Assembly: GCA_049514335.1 (NCBI GenBank)
Contig: JBEKVE010000018.1
Location: forward strand, 1-34,833
DNA: 34,833 bases
Source: JBEKVE01 sp049514335
GTDB lineage: Bacteria > Actinomycetota > Acidimicrobiia > Acidimicrobiales > UBA8190
Direction: 5' to 3'
Of the stretch, positions 16,663-23,893 are shown piece by piece. How positions within the stretch are numbered: the first letter of the stretch is position 1; each line of letters opens with the position of its first letter. The notes beneath the pieces were generated by a model that worked only from the letters and a program-made list of their open reading frames with translations, was not told where the DNA came from and did not search any database. A program made the translations under genes and the position numbers.

Positions 16663-17805
16663 TCAGCCTTCCACGTCCTGCAATCCGGCGGCCAGCCTAT
16701 GTGCGAGGAGGTCCCAGGCGAAGCCCGTCTCCGCCCGGCGCCGGGCCGCCCGGCCCATGCGGCGCCGGGCCGCGTCGTCGGTGAGGAGCCGGCGCAGGGC
16801 GGCGGCCACGTGACCCGGGTCGCGGGGGTCGTCCACCACCAGGCCGGTGGTGCCGTGGACGACGGCCTCGTCGGCGCCGCCGCTGCGCCCGGCCACCTGT
16901 GGCACGCCGCACGCGGCGGCCTCGAGGAACACGATGCCGAAGCCCTCCTGCTCCAGCCCGAGCCAGCGGTCGCGGCACGCCATGACGAAGACGTCCGCCA
17001 TGCCGTACAGGGCGGGAAGGTCGTCGTCGTGCACCGGCCCGAGGAGACGGACCGGGGCACCGATCGACCGTATGCGGGCCTCGAGCCGGGCCCGGTCCCG
17101 GCCCTTGCCCGCGATGAGCACGGTCAACCCCGGGAACGAAGGCTTCAAGGCGGCGGCCGCGTCGATGAGCACGTCCATGCCCTTGCGGGGGACGAGACGG
17201 CTGACGCTCACCACCACGGGCCCGTCGGTCGGGAGGTCGAGAGCGGCGCGTGCCTTGCGGCGAGCAGCCGCGGTGAGCGGGCGCAGCCGCTCGGTGTCCA
17301 CGCCGGGCGGCACGTCGAGCACCGGGGGCATGCGCTCCCCCGCCACCCGGCGCCCCTCGTCGCCGGGATAACGGCCGGCGCACACCGCCACCCGGGCGTT
17401 GCGAAGCACCGCCGCCAGCGCCTGGCGTGAGCCTGGCAGGCGTCCCGGGGCGGTCACCTCGGCCCCGTGCAGGACGACCCCGTAGCGAAGACCGCCCAGG
17501 GCGGGCCCGAGCACCCCGAGGGGGAAGGCGGGGTCGATGAGCACGAGCGACGCCCCCGTGTCGTGCGCCAGCTGGCGGATGCGCCGGGCCAGCGCCGGGG
17601 TGGGGACGAGCACGCGGCCCGGGACGCGCTCGATCCGGAACCCGAGGGCACGCTGCTCTGCGTCGAAGGCGGTGGCGCCGGGATGCGAGGACGCCGTCAA
17701 CACGGTGAACGACGCCGGGTCCATGCGTCGCCACAGCTCCCACAGATAGGCCTGGATCCCGCCCACCTTGGGTGGGAAGTCGTTGGTGACGAGAAGGTGA
17801 CTCAC
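16663..17805 (-). CDS. GT4-family glycosyltransferase, PimB-like mannosyltransferase
   Basis: GT-B fold glycosyltransferase, 380 residues. The N-terminal acceptor loop is LLVTNDFPPKVGGIQAYL and the linker region is PPGVDTERLRPL. The donor-binding part has SVSRLVPRKGMDVLIDA and DVFVMACRDRWLGLEQ. The family E(x)7E motif is EGFGIVFLEAAACG, followed by GGADEAVVHGTTGLVVD. The set closely matches phosphatidylinositol mannoside mannosyltransferases (PimB), which act on the inner face of the membrane. Acceptor and GDP-mannose use are inferred from that likeness. GTG at 17805 begins SHLLVTNDFPP, where the fold begins, so I preferred it to the upstream ATG at 17850. It heads the co-directional genes down to 11964. 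Confidence 0.88.
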   Translation of the reverse strand: MSHLLVTNDFPPKVGGIQAYLWELWRRMDPASFTVLTASSHPGATAFDAEQRALGFRIERVPGRVLVPTPALARRIRQLAHDTGASLVLIDPAFPLGVLGPALGGLRYGVVLHGAEVTAPGRLPGSRQALAAVLRNARVAVCAGRYPGDEGRRVAGERMPPVLDVPPGVDTERLRPLTAAARRKARAALDLPTDGPVVVSVSRLVPRKGMDVLIDAAAALKPSFPGLTVLIAGKGRDRARLEARIRSIGAPVRLLGPVHDDDLPALYGMADVFVMACRDRWLGLEQEGFGIVFLEAAACGVPQVAGRSGGADEAVVHGTTGLVVDDPRDPGHVAAALRRLLTDDAARRRMGRAARRRAETGFAWDLLAHRLAAGLQDVEG

Positions 17806-17892
17806 CGCTTCCCCGCGACGCCCGGCTCGTGCACGGGCCCATGCTGGCACGCCCGGACCCGGTCGCCCGGCGGCGGCCCGGCGGACGCTGGG

Positions 17893-18153
17893 TCAGCCCG
17901 TGGCCCAGTCGCGCTCGATGGCCGAGTGCCGCAGGTCGGGCACGAGACCGGCCCGTGACAGCATGCGCAGGGCGCGCGCCTCGTCGGCGTCGACCACGAC
18001 GGCGTCATCCGGCTCGCGGCCGAGCACGAAGGTGACGAGGCAGTCGCTGCACGCCGCGGTTCGCTGGAGCGCGCAGTCGTCACAGTCGATGCAGATCGTC
18101 GCACCGGTCGGGGCGTCCGTCCCCTGTGGTCGAGTCCCGCTCGTCGGTTCCAT
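17893..18153 (-). CDS. Small Cys-rich protein, unknown function
   Basis: 86 residues. I do not recognise a named family. Five cysteines stand in one short stretch (CIDCDDCALQRTAACSDC), giving CxxC, CxxC and a final CxxC, a pattern suited to zinc or an iron-sulfur centre. The rest is acidic (VLGREPDDAVVVDADEARAL) and ends in DLRHSAIERDWATG. It lies upstream of the mannosyltransferase on the same strand and next to another small CxxC protein. The ATG at 18153 is the natural start. It could be a small metal-binding regulator; no function is assigned. Confidence 0.7.
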   Translation of the reverse strand: MEPTSGTRPQGTDAPTGATICIDCDDCALQRTAACSDCLVTFVLGREPDDAVVVDADEARALRMLSRAGLVPDLRHSAIERDWATG

Positions 18154-18210
18154 GCGACGAGGCTCCCACGGCGCTGTAACAGCGGCCGACGGGGTGGGAT
18201 GCGGCCTCCG

Positions 18211-18459
18211 TCAGCCGGGCGGTCCGACGGTGTCCGCCGCCGTGGCGGCCGCCTCGTCGTCGAGCACCTCGATCGACCGCCCGTGCCCACACCAGCGGCA
18301 GCTCACCTCGATGACCGACTCCGACAGGACCTGCTCGTCCTCGACCGACAGCTCGCCCCCCACGCTGAAATGATGGAAGGCGCGGGTGCGTCGGTCGGTG
18401 ACGACATCGAAGCGCGTCAGGTTGCCGCACGCCGTGCACCGGTACCGGAGGGGGGTCAC
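18211..18459 (-). CDS. Small zinc-ribbon-like protein, unknown function
   Basis: 82 residues starting at GTG 18459 (TPLRYRCTACGNLTRFD). Two CxxC knuckles (CTACG near residue 9 and CRWCG near residue 54) are spaced as in a zinc ribbon. The middle is acidic and the C-terminus is Ala-rich. A longer frame exists upstream but its extra residues are low-complexity and overlap the divergent promoter region, so I used the GTG that opens the ribbon. It is divergent from the exonuclease gene. Function unknown. Confidence 0.65.
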   Translation of the reverse strand: MTPLRYRCTACGNLTRFDVVTDRRTRAFHHFSVGGELSVEDEQVLSESVIEVSCRWCGHGRSIEVLDDEAAATAADTVGPPG

Positions 18460-18559
18460 CGTGCCAACGCTACCGCCACCGGGAGCCGCCACCGGTCCGG
18501 CCCGCGCCGTACGCGCCGCCGCACCGGTGGCGGTCCGCCTCGGCGTGACACCCCCGTGG

Positions 18560-18565
18560 TAACGA
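18560..18565 (+). promoter_or_regulatory. Candidate -10 element (TAACGA) for the exonuclease gene
   Basis: TAACGA ends 7 bases before the GTG at 18573 with no ribosome binding site between, fitting a leaderless transcript. No -35 is evident. Confidence 0.35.
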
Positions 18566-18572
18566 TCATCGG

Positions 18573-19286
18573 GTGGCGAGCATCGCCTCTTCGCGCTGGG
18601 CACGCTGGATCGGACTGGCCGATCGCCGTGCCGCGACCGTCGTGGCGGCCGTGGCGGACACGGCCACATCCCCCGGCGTCGACCCCGGCACGCCGCTGTT
18701 CGAGGTGCCCTTCGCCGTGGTCGACGTGGAGACCACCGGGGGTTCGCCCGCCACCGCCGCGCTCACGGAGATCGCCGCCGCCCGCTTCCGCGGCGGGGAG
18801 TGCGTGGGGACCTTCCAGACCCTCGTGGACCCCGGGTGCGATGTGCCCGCCCTCATCTCGCTGCTCACGGGCATCACCGACGACATGGTGGCCGGGGCGC
18901 CGCCGGTGTCGAGCGTGCTGCCGTCGTTCCTCGAGTTCGTCCGGGGCGAAGTGCTCGTGGGGCACAACGTCTCCTTCGACGTTCGGTTCCTCGACGCCGC
19001 CCTGACCGGCGGCACCCGCCCGCCGCTCGACAACACGATCGTCGACACCCTGGCGCTGGCCCGCCGGCTGGTGCGTCCCGACGTCCCCAACTGCCGGTTG
19101 CGCACCCTGGCGGTGGAGCTCGGGCTCGAGCACGTCCCCTCGCACCGGGCGCTCGACGACGTCCTGGCCACGGCCGACCTCCTGCACCTCCTCATCGAGC
19201 GGGCCACCGGGTACGGGGTCTACGTGCTCGGCGACCTCGTCGACCTGATGTGCCGACCCGCCCCCCGGCAGGCGCGGGTGTCCTAG
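18573..19286 (+). CDS. DEDDh 3'-5' exonuclease, DnaQ/Pol III epsilon-like
   Basis: 237-residue nuclease with all three motifs: ExoI FAVVDVETTG (Asp51, Glu53), ExoII VGHNVSFDVRFL (Asp136) and ExoIII PSHRALDDVLAT (His191, Asp196). Two metal ions bound by these acids cleave single 3'-terminal nucleotides. The first 38 residues are a poorly conserved extension. In many actinobacteria this domain is fused to a UvrC-like GIY-YIG nuclease; here it stands alone. Whether it proofreads replication or works in repair or RNA trimming cannot be told. The Lrp-like gene follows on the same strand with a 13-base gap. Confidence 0.9.
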   Translation: MASIASSRWARWIGLADRRAATVVAAVADTATSPGVDPGTPLFEVPFAVVDVETTGGSPATAALTEIAAARFRGGECVGTFQTLVDPGCDVPALISLLTGITDDMVAGAPPVSSVLPSFLEFVRGEVLVGHNVSFDVRFLDAALTGGTRPPLDNTIVDTLALARRLVRPDVPNCRLRTLAVELGLEHVPSHRALDDVLATADLLHLLIERATGYGVYVLGDLVDLMCRPAPRQARVS

Positions 19287-19287
19287 G

Positions 19288-19293
19288 TAGGCT
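19288..19293 (+). promoter_or_regulatory. Candidate -10 element (TAGGCT) for the Lrp-like gene
   Basis: TAGGCT ends 6 bases before the GTG at 19300, with the same spacing as the alaC motif and no ribosome binding site. This fits a leaderless transcript. Confidence 0.35.
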
Positions 19294-19299
19294 CGGACG

Positions 19300-19581
19300 G
19301 TGCTCCACGCCTTCGTGCTCATCGACGCCACCCCGTCACGCATCTCGGCTCTGTGCGAGGAGCTGGCCGCCATCGACGGGGTCACCGAGGTGTTCTCCGT
19401 GGCCGGTGGCGTCGCCGACCTCATCGCCATCGTCAGGGTCCGGCACCACGACGAGCTGGCCGACGTCGTGACGGGGCGGATCGCGGCGCTCACCGGCATC
19501 GAGCAGACGACGACGCTCGTGGCCTTCCAGGCCTACAGCCGACACGACCTCGAAGCGATCTGGGACATCGGCCCGGCCTGA
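19300..19581 (+). CDS. Stand-alone Lrp/AsnC ligand-binding (RAM) domain protein
   Basis: 93 residues that form only the effector-binding domain of Lrp/AsnC regulators (HAFVLIDATPSRISALCEEL, VTEVFSVAGGVADLIAIVRV, GIEQTTTLVAFQAYS). No helix-turn-helix is present and the gene is complete, so it cannot bind DNA alone in the usual way. Such proteins oligomerise and bind amino acids in archaea and actinobacteria; this one might modify a full-length Lrp partner. Start is GTG. Confidence 0.85.
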   Translation: MLHAFVLIDATPSRISALCEELAAIDGVTEVFSVAGGVADLIAIVRVRHHDELADVVTGRIAALTGIEQTTTLVAFQAYSRHDLEAIWDIGPA

Positions 19582-19596
19582 TCGGGCCACCCACCA

Positions 19597-19615
19597 CCCC
19601 CGTCCCGGACGGGGG
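19597..19615. terminator. Hairpin after the Lrp-like gene
   Basis: CCCCCGTCC and GGACGGGGG flank a single C, so a stem of at least seven pairs with a 5-base loop is likely, 15 bases beyond the stop codon. There is no T-run, as often in high-GC actinobacteria. It probably ends the plus-strand transcript. Confidence 0.55.
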
Positions 19616-19627
19616 CCGGACGCGACA

Positions 19628-19674
19628 CGATCCAGTGGCCGAGCCGGCAAGAGCCTAGGCGCACCACTGGATCG
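19628..19674. repeat. Perfect 11-base inverted repeat in a convergent spacer
   Basis: CGATCCAGTGG (19628-19638) and CCACTGGATCG (19664-19674) are exact reverse complements with 25 bases between. Lying between convergent genes, it may be part of a bidirectional terminator or a small structured RNA. Confidence 0.6.
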
Positions 19675-19709
19675 GTCTGCGGGGGCGGGGGGCAGCCCTT
19701 GTGGAGAGA

Positions 19710-19802
19710 ACGGGGCCGGTCGGTGGACCTCACGGCGGAAATGGCGCCACCGGCCAAGGGGTGCAAGGGGTTGTCCCGTCGTTGTCTTCCGACCGGCCCG
19801 TT
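19710..19802. repeat. Long-range inverted repeat beside the trpD stop
   Basis: ACGGGGCCGGTCGG near 19710 and CCGACCGGCCCGT near 19789 pair except for one bulged G, enclosing about 65 bases. It ends some 15 bases beyond the trpD stop codon and could terminate the minus-strand transcript. Confidence 0.45.
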
Positions 19803-19816
19803 CAGCCGCGACGACG

Positions 19817-20884
19817 TCAGGCCGGGTCGGCGGCCGCCTGTCGCGAGATGCGCACCAGACGCTCGAGCGCGTCGTGGGCGGCCCCGCTGTCGATGACCGT
19901 GGCGGCACGCTCCACCCCCGCCGGCAGGTCGTCGGCCAGACCGGCGACCACCAGGCCGGCGGCGCCGTTCAGCACGGCCACGTCGCGATGCGGTCCGCGT
20001 TCGCCCGACAACACGCGACGCACCACCTCGGCGTTGTGCGCCGCGTCGCCACCGCGCAGCTGGTCGAGGGTCACCGTGGGCAGCCCGAGCTCCGCCGGCG
20101 TCACGGTGTAGCGGCGGAGCTCTCCGTCCTCGGCGGCGTCGAGGACCGACGACGGGCCCGTGGTCGACAGCTCGTCGAGGCCGTCCGCTCCGTGGATCAC
20201 GAGCGCGCGTCGGGCGCCGTTGGCCATGAGCACACCCAGCATCTTGTCGACCATGGCGGGATCGCTCACGCCGACCACCTGCCGACGGGCGCGGGCCGGG
20301 TTGGCGAGCGGCCCCAGGAAGTTGAACACCGTGGCCACACCGAGCTCGCGGCGCACCGGGATGGCGTGTCGCATGGCGGGGTGAAAACGCGGTGCGAAGC
20401 AGAACCCGATGCCGGCATCCTCGATGCAGCGGGCCACGCCCGCCGGGCCGAGCTCGATGGCCACCCCGAGCTCCTCGAGCACGTCTGCCGATCCCGCCGA
20501 CGACGTGGCAGCCCGGCCCCCGTGCTTGCACACCCGGGCGCCTGCACCGGCCACCACCAGGGCGGCGATGGTCGACACGTTGATCGAGCGGCTCCGATCG
20601 CCCCCCGTGCCACAGGTGTCGACGAGCTCGCCGGGGATCGTGAGCGGCTCGGCGTGGTCCAGCATGGAGCGCACGAGGCCGGTCATCTCCTCAACCGTCT
20701 CACCCTTGATGCGAAGGGCGACGACGAACGCGGCGATCTGTGCGGGGGTGGCCGCCCCGCTCAGCACCTCGCCGAACACCGCGCCGGCCTCCTCGGCGCT
20801 GAGGTCGTCTCCCGACACCAGCCTTGCCAGGATGCCCGGCCAGCCCCCGGCGGCGGCGAAGACGCCCTCGGCGTCCCCGCTCAT
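19817..20884 (-). CDS. trpD: Anthranilate phosphoribosyltransferase
   Basis: Second step of tryptophan synthesis: joins anthranilate and phosphoribosyl pyrophosphate. 355 residues, normal length. It has VDTCGTGGDRSRSINVSTIA for the diphosphate, KHGGRAATSSAGSADVLEELG, the metal and substrate stretch FAPRFHPAMRHAIPVRRELG, FNFLGPLANPA and IHGADGLDELSTTG. No other trp gene is in the window, so the pathway genes are scattered. It lies 54 bases behind an acyl-CoA dehydrogenase gene on the same strand. The ATG at 20884 fits the family start. Confidence 0.95.
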   Translation of the reverse strand: MSGDAEGVFAAAGGWPGILARLVSGDDLSAEEAGAVFGEVLSGAATPAQIAAFVVALRIKGETVEEMTGLVRSMLDHAEPLTIPGELVDTCGTGGDRSRSINVSTIAALVVAGAGARVCKHGGRAATSSAGSADVLEELGVAIELGPAGVARCIEDAGIGFCFAPRFHPAMRHAIPVRRELGVATVFNFLGPLANPARARRQVVGVSDPAMVDKMLGVLMANGARRALVIHGADGLDELSTTGPSSVLDAAEDGELRRYTVTPAELGLPTVTLDQLRGGDAAHNAEVVRRVLSGERGPHRDVAVLNGAAGLVVAGLADDLPAGVERAATVIDSGAAHDALERLVRISRQAAADPA

Positions 20885-20938
20885 CGCCCAATCCCGCGCC
20901 GCGGCCGATCCGCGCTCACTGCTCGCTCCATGGCCGGC

Positions 20939-22114
20939 TCAGTCCCACCACAGATCGCGATCGAGGACCCCGCGCGCCACCAGACCGAGCTGCACCTGGC
21001 TCGTCCCCTCCACGATGGTGAGCTGCTTGGCGTCGCGGTACCACTGCTCGGTGGGGTGGTCGGCCATGTACCCCGCCGCCCCCAGCAGCTGCACGGCCAG
21101 CCCCGAGGCCCGCACCGCCAGCTCGGTGGCGTGATACTTGGCCGCTGACAGCAGTGGCACCCATTCCTTGGTGAACCGGCCCTTGTCGGCCAGCCACGCC
21201 GCCCGGTACGTGAGCAGCCGGGCCGCTTCGATGTCCACCGCGCACTTGGCGATCTCCCATTGGATCCCTTGAAAATCGGCGATGGTCTTGCCGAAGGCCT
21301 CCCGCTGCTGCACGTACTCGGTGGCGTACATGAGCGCGCCCTCGGCGAGCCCGATGCCGCGCGCCGCCACGATGGGCCGCATGGAGTTGAGCCCGAGCAT
21401 GGCCAGCCGGAACCCGCCGACCTCGCCGATAACGTTCTGCGGCGGCACGGCGACGTCGCGCAGCACGAGCTCGCCGGTGTCGACGCCCCGCACGCCCATC
21501 TTGTGATCGGTGCGCCCCACCTCGACCCCGGGCCACGAGCGCTCCACGATGAAGGCGGTGACCGAGTCGTGCGCCCGGCTGGCCGGATCGGCGGTCTTGG
21601 CGAACACGGTGTACCAGTCGGCCTCGCGCACCCCCGACATCCAGCACTTGGTGCCGGCCAGCACCCATCCGCCGGGGTGGTCGGGATCGGGGGTGGCGCG
21701 CGTCCGCATGCCCATGACGTCGCTGCCGGCCTGGGGCTCGGACAGACCGAAGGCGGCCCGGGTCGAGCCCGCCGCGATACCGGGCAGGTAGCGCCGCTTC
21801 TGCTCCTCGGAGCCGGCGATCATCACCGGTCCGGTGGGCAGCCGGGTGAGCAGGAGCATGAGGGCGGCCGTGTTGGAGTACTTGGCCACTTCCTCGATGG
21901 CGAGCGTGAGACCCAGGATCCCCGCACCCGAGCCGCCGTGCTCCTCGGGGATGCACAGGCCGAGCAGGCCGGCCTGGCGGAAGGCGTCGAAGAGGTCCGC
22001 CGGGTACTCCCCCGTGGTGTCGATCTCGCGGGCGCGCGGCTTGACCTTGTCGCGCGCCAGACGGCGGACCGTCGCCTGGAGCTCGGACAGCTCGGGCGAG
22101 AGCTCGAAGTCCAT
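20939..22114 (-). CDS. Acyl-CoA dehydrogenase
   Basis: FAD enzyme that introduces a 2,3 double bond into acyl-CoA. 391 residues. The N-terminal helical domain is MDFELSPELSELQATVRRLA. The substrate-binding middle contains AFGLSEPQAGSDVMGMRT and KCWMSGVREADW. The C-terminal domain has QQREAFGKTIADFQGIQW and the catalytic glutamate in TIVEGTSQVQLGLVARG. Chain-length preference cannot be read. Its ATG shares one base with the RidA stop (TGATG), so the two are translationally coupled. A role in amino-acid or fatty-acid breakdown is plausible. Confidence 0.93.
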   Translation of the reverse strand: MDFELSPELSELQATVRRLARDKVKPRAREIDTTGEYPADLFDAFRQAGLLGLCIPEEHGGSGAGILGLTLAIEEVAKYSNTAALMLLLTRLPTGPVMIAGSEEQKRRYLPGIAAGSTRAAFGLSEPQAGSDVMGMRTRATPDPDHPGGWVLAGTKCWMSGVREADWYTVFAKTADPASRAHDSVTAFIVERSWPGVEVGRTDHKMGVRGVDTGELVLRDVAVPPQNVIGEVGGFRLAMLGLNSMRPIVAARGIGLAEGALMYATEYVQQREAFGKTIADFQGIQWEIAKCAVDIEAARLLTYRAAWLADKGRFTKEWVPLLSAAKYHATELAVRASGLAVQLLGAAGYMADHPTEQWYRDAKQLTIVEGTSQVQLGLVARGVLDRDLWWD

Positions 22115-22590
22115 CAGCCTTCCGCCGGCCGGACCGCCACCGTCACCTCGATCTCCACCGCGCCACCGCGGGGCAGCGCGGCGACGCCGACGGCCGAGCG
22201 CGTGTGCCGTCCGGCGTCGCCGAAGACCTGGTGCAGCACCCGGCTCGCCCCGTCCACCACGGCGGGCTGCTCGTGGAAGTCGGGGGTCGAGGCGACGTAC
22301 CCGGTCACCGTGAGCACCCGCGCCACGCGGTCGAGGCTGCCGAGCGCCTGGTCCAGGACCGCCAGGGCGTTGAGCGCGCACACCTCGGCGGCGGCCGCCC
22401 CGTCCTCGACGGTGACGTCGTCGCCCAGCGTGCCCACGCAGGTGAGCCGGCCGGCGATGCGCGGGAGCTGTCCCGAGGTGCGCGCCACGTCCCCGTGCAC
22501 CACGACCGCGTCGAGCGGATCGTGCGGGGGGTGCGGTCCGTGGAGCGTCAGCCCCAGCGATGCCAAGCGGTCGGCGATGCGTCCAGCCAC
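22114..22590 (-). CDS. RidA/YjgF-family protein
   Basis: 158-residue member of the Rid family, whose best-known members hydrolyse reactive enamines/imines to ketones and ammonia. Recognisable parts are TSGQLPRIAGRLTCVGTLG, AAEVCALNALAVLDQALGSL, VLTVTGYVASTPDFHEQPAV and the C-terminal VEIEVTVAVRP. The catalytic arginine of RidA proper is not clearly in place, so it may belong to a Rid subgroup of unproven activity. The GTG at 22590 is the only good start before the fold. It lies 23 bases behind whiB and overlaps the acyl-CoA dehydrogenase start by one base. Confidence 0.85.
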   Translation of the reverse strand: MAGRIADRLASLGLTLHGPHPPHDPLDAVVVHGDVARTSGQLPRIAGRLTCVGTLGDDVTVEDGAAAAEVCALNALAVLDQALGSLDRVARVLTVTGYVASTPDFHEQPAVVDGASRVLHQVFGDAGRHTRSAVGVAALPRGGAVEIEVTVAVRPAEG

Positions 22591-22613
22591 GCCGGCATCG
22601 TAGGGGGCCGGGG

Positions 22614-22856
22614 TCAGGCCGACTTCCTGCGCTGCCTGTGGATCCGACGACGCTCCCGTTCGGTGGTGCCGCCCCAGACGCCCTCGCGCTCGCGGTGGGC
22701 CAGGGCGTGCTCGAGGCAGGCCTGGCGTACCGGGCACATCGAGCAGATCGCCTTGGCCTCCTCGGCGTCCTCGTCGGACACCGGGTAGAAGACCTCCGGG
22801 TCGATGCCTCGGCAGGCAGCTCGCTTGCGCCAAATGGCGATTGAGGGGGCGTTCAT
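22614..22856 (-). CDS. WhiB-family iron-sulfur transcription factor
   Basis: 80-residue actinobacterial regulator with a 4Fe-4S cluster. The four ligands are Cys15 (AACRGIDPEVFYP) and Cys38, Cys41 and Cys47 (ICSMCPVRQACLEHAL). The turn GVWGG (59-63) and a basic C-terminus (ERERRRIHRQRRKSA) for DNA contact follow. The ATG at 22856 is chosen because GAGGAAG stands eight bases before it; an upstream in-frame GTG at 22877 would place this ribosome site inside the gene. The subgroup (WhiB1/2-like or other) cannot be fixed. It sits beside a peroxide-stress set, consistent with redox sensing. Confidence 0.95.
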   Translation of the reverse strand: MNAPSIAIWRKRAACRGIDPEVFYPVSDEDAEEAKAICSMCPVRQACLEHALAHREREGVWGGTTERERRRIHRQRRKSA

Positions 22857-22887
22857 CGGATTCACTTCCTCAGGCACACTGTGCGTT

Positions 22888-22916
22888 TATCTTGTCACTG
22901 AAAGTGCTGCTATCCA
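22888..22916 (-). promoter_or_regulatory. Weak candidate promoter of whiB
   Basis: On the minus strand TGGATA (22916-22911) and AAGATA (22893-22888) are 17 bases apart, within an unusually AT-rich stretch directly ahead of whiB. Each matches the sigma-A consensus only partly. The wider gap 22857-23142 otherwise holds only short GC-rich hairpin-forming sequence behind the DUF3501 gene. Confidence 0.3.
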
Positions 22917-23142
22917 CCGACCAGCCTGTGACCAGGGACAATGGTGCCCCGGAGGGGAAATCAGCGGAACGAACAGTATGGCGCACGCTCGCGGGCGTGT
23001 AAAGAACACCCCTGGTGGTGACCGGGCGGCCGCGGGGCGCCTGCCCGGGCGTTGCGCCCAGGCCCGGTTCCCTGGTCAGGGACCCTGCACCGGGACCCGC
23101 CCAGGAGCGCAGAGGCCGCCCTCGGGGGCGCAGCCACGGGAC

Positions 23143-23742
23143 TCAGGGCCGCAGGTCCCCCAGGAGCTCCCGGCGGACCTCGTCACCCAGCTCGGTCGAT
23201 TGGCGGTACTCGGGGTGGTCGACCGCCAGCGTCACCGGGCCCGACGCGAACCGCTCCACCTGGTCGGGCGTGAAGCCGAAGCGCAGGTAGTGCACCGAGG
23301 CGGTGATCTCGGGCCGGGTCAGGGCCTCCTCGTGGGCTGCCTCGGGCTCGCCCCGCACGACGTCACCACCTTCGAGCCGGAACACCACGGCGTGCTCGAT
23401 GCCCACCAGCCGGGGCAGCCACTGGCGCAGCAGCTCCTCGCCGGTGAGCTCGATGAACAGCGTGGCCGACAGCTCCCCCGGCTGGGGGATGAGGGCGTTG
23501 TAGATGTCGAGCTCGGTCTGGATCTGCTCGTCGGTCACCATCCGCTCGGCCCGGGCCATCTCCTGGATCTGGGAGCGCACCGTCTCACGGTTCTCGAACA
23601 CGAACGACACGATGGGCCCCACCGACACCCGTCGGCGCCTCTTGAGCTCGATGATGCCGCGCCGGTACGCCTCGCGGCCCCGCTCGTAGGCGCGCAGGTC
23701 CTCGATGTCCTCGAGGGTGAGCAGTGGGCGGCGGGCGTTCAT
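23143..23742 (-). CDS. DUF3501 family protein
   Basis: 199 residues matching DUF3501: LLTLEDIEDLRAYERGREAY, IELKRRRRVSVGPIVSFVFE, ENRETVRSQIQEMARAERM, LDIYNALIPQPGELSATLF, SVHYLRFGFTPDQV and LAVDHPEYRQSTEL. The biochemical role is unknown. The family is typically encoded with rubrerythrin and Fe-S proteins, and it follows rubrerythrin here, pointing to peroxide or iron stress. The ATG is preceded by a strong GAGGAGG. A large hairpin lies between it and the rubrerythrin gene. Confidence 0.92.
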   Translation of the reverse strand: MNARRPLLTLEDIEDLRAYERGREAYRRGIIELKRRRRVSVGPIVSFVFENRETVRSQIQEMARAERMVTDEQIQTELDIYNALIPQPGELSATLFIELTGEELLRQWLPRLVGIEHAVVFRLEGGDVVRGEPEAAHEEALTRPEITASVHYLRFGFTPDQVERFASGPVTLAVDHPEYRQSTELGDEVRRELLGDLRP

Positions 23743-23809
23743 GACAGGCCTCCTCGACCGACGGCGGGGTGGATCCGCCGACCCGGTGGGGGGTTGGCGG
23801 CGCGAGTAC

Positions 23810-23838
23810 GGGCCGGCCCGGACGAACCGGGCCGGCCC
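23810..23838. terminator. Strong hairpin between rubrerythrin and DUF3501 genes
   Basis: GGGCCGGCCCGG and CCGGGCCGGCCC form a perfect 12-pair stem around the loop ACGAA. There is no T-run on either side. It sits inside the probable operon, 55 bases beyond the rubrerythrin stop, so it could end part of the transcripts or protect the rubrerythrin mRNA 3' end. Confidence 0.6.
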
Positions 23839-23893
23839 TCTCGGTGTGTGACCCTTGGCGGGACCGCTTCGCGCTGACCCACCGGCCGGTGGG

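Noticed and set aside
19582..19816. tRNA, tmRNA or SRP RNA in the repeat-rich spacer
   Set aside because: I saw no cloverleaf with a TTCGA-type T-loop and no SRP core sequence; the structure is reported only as inverted repeats.
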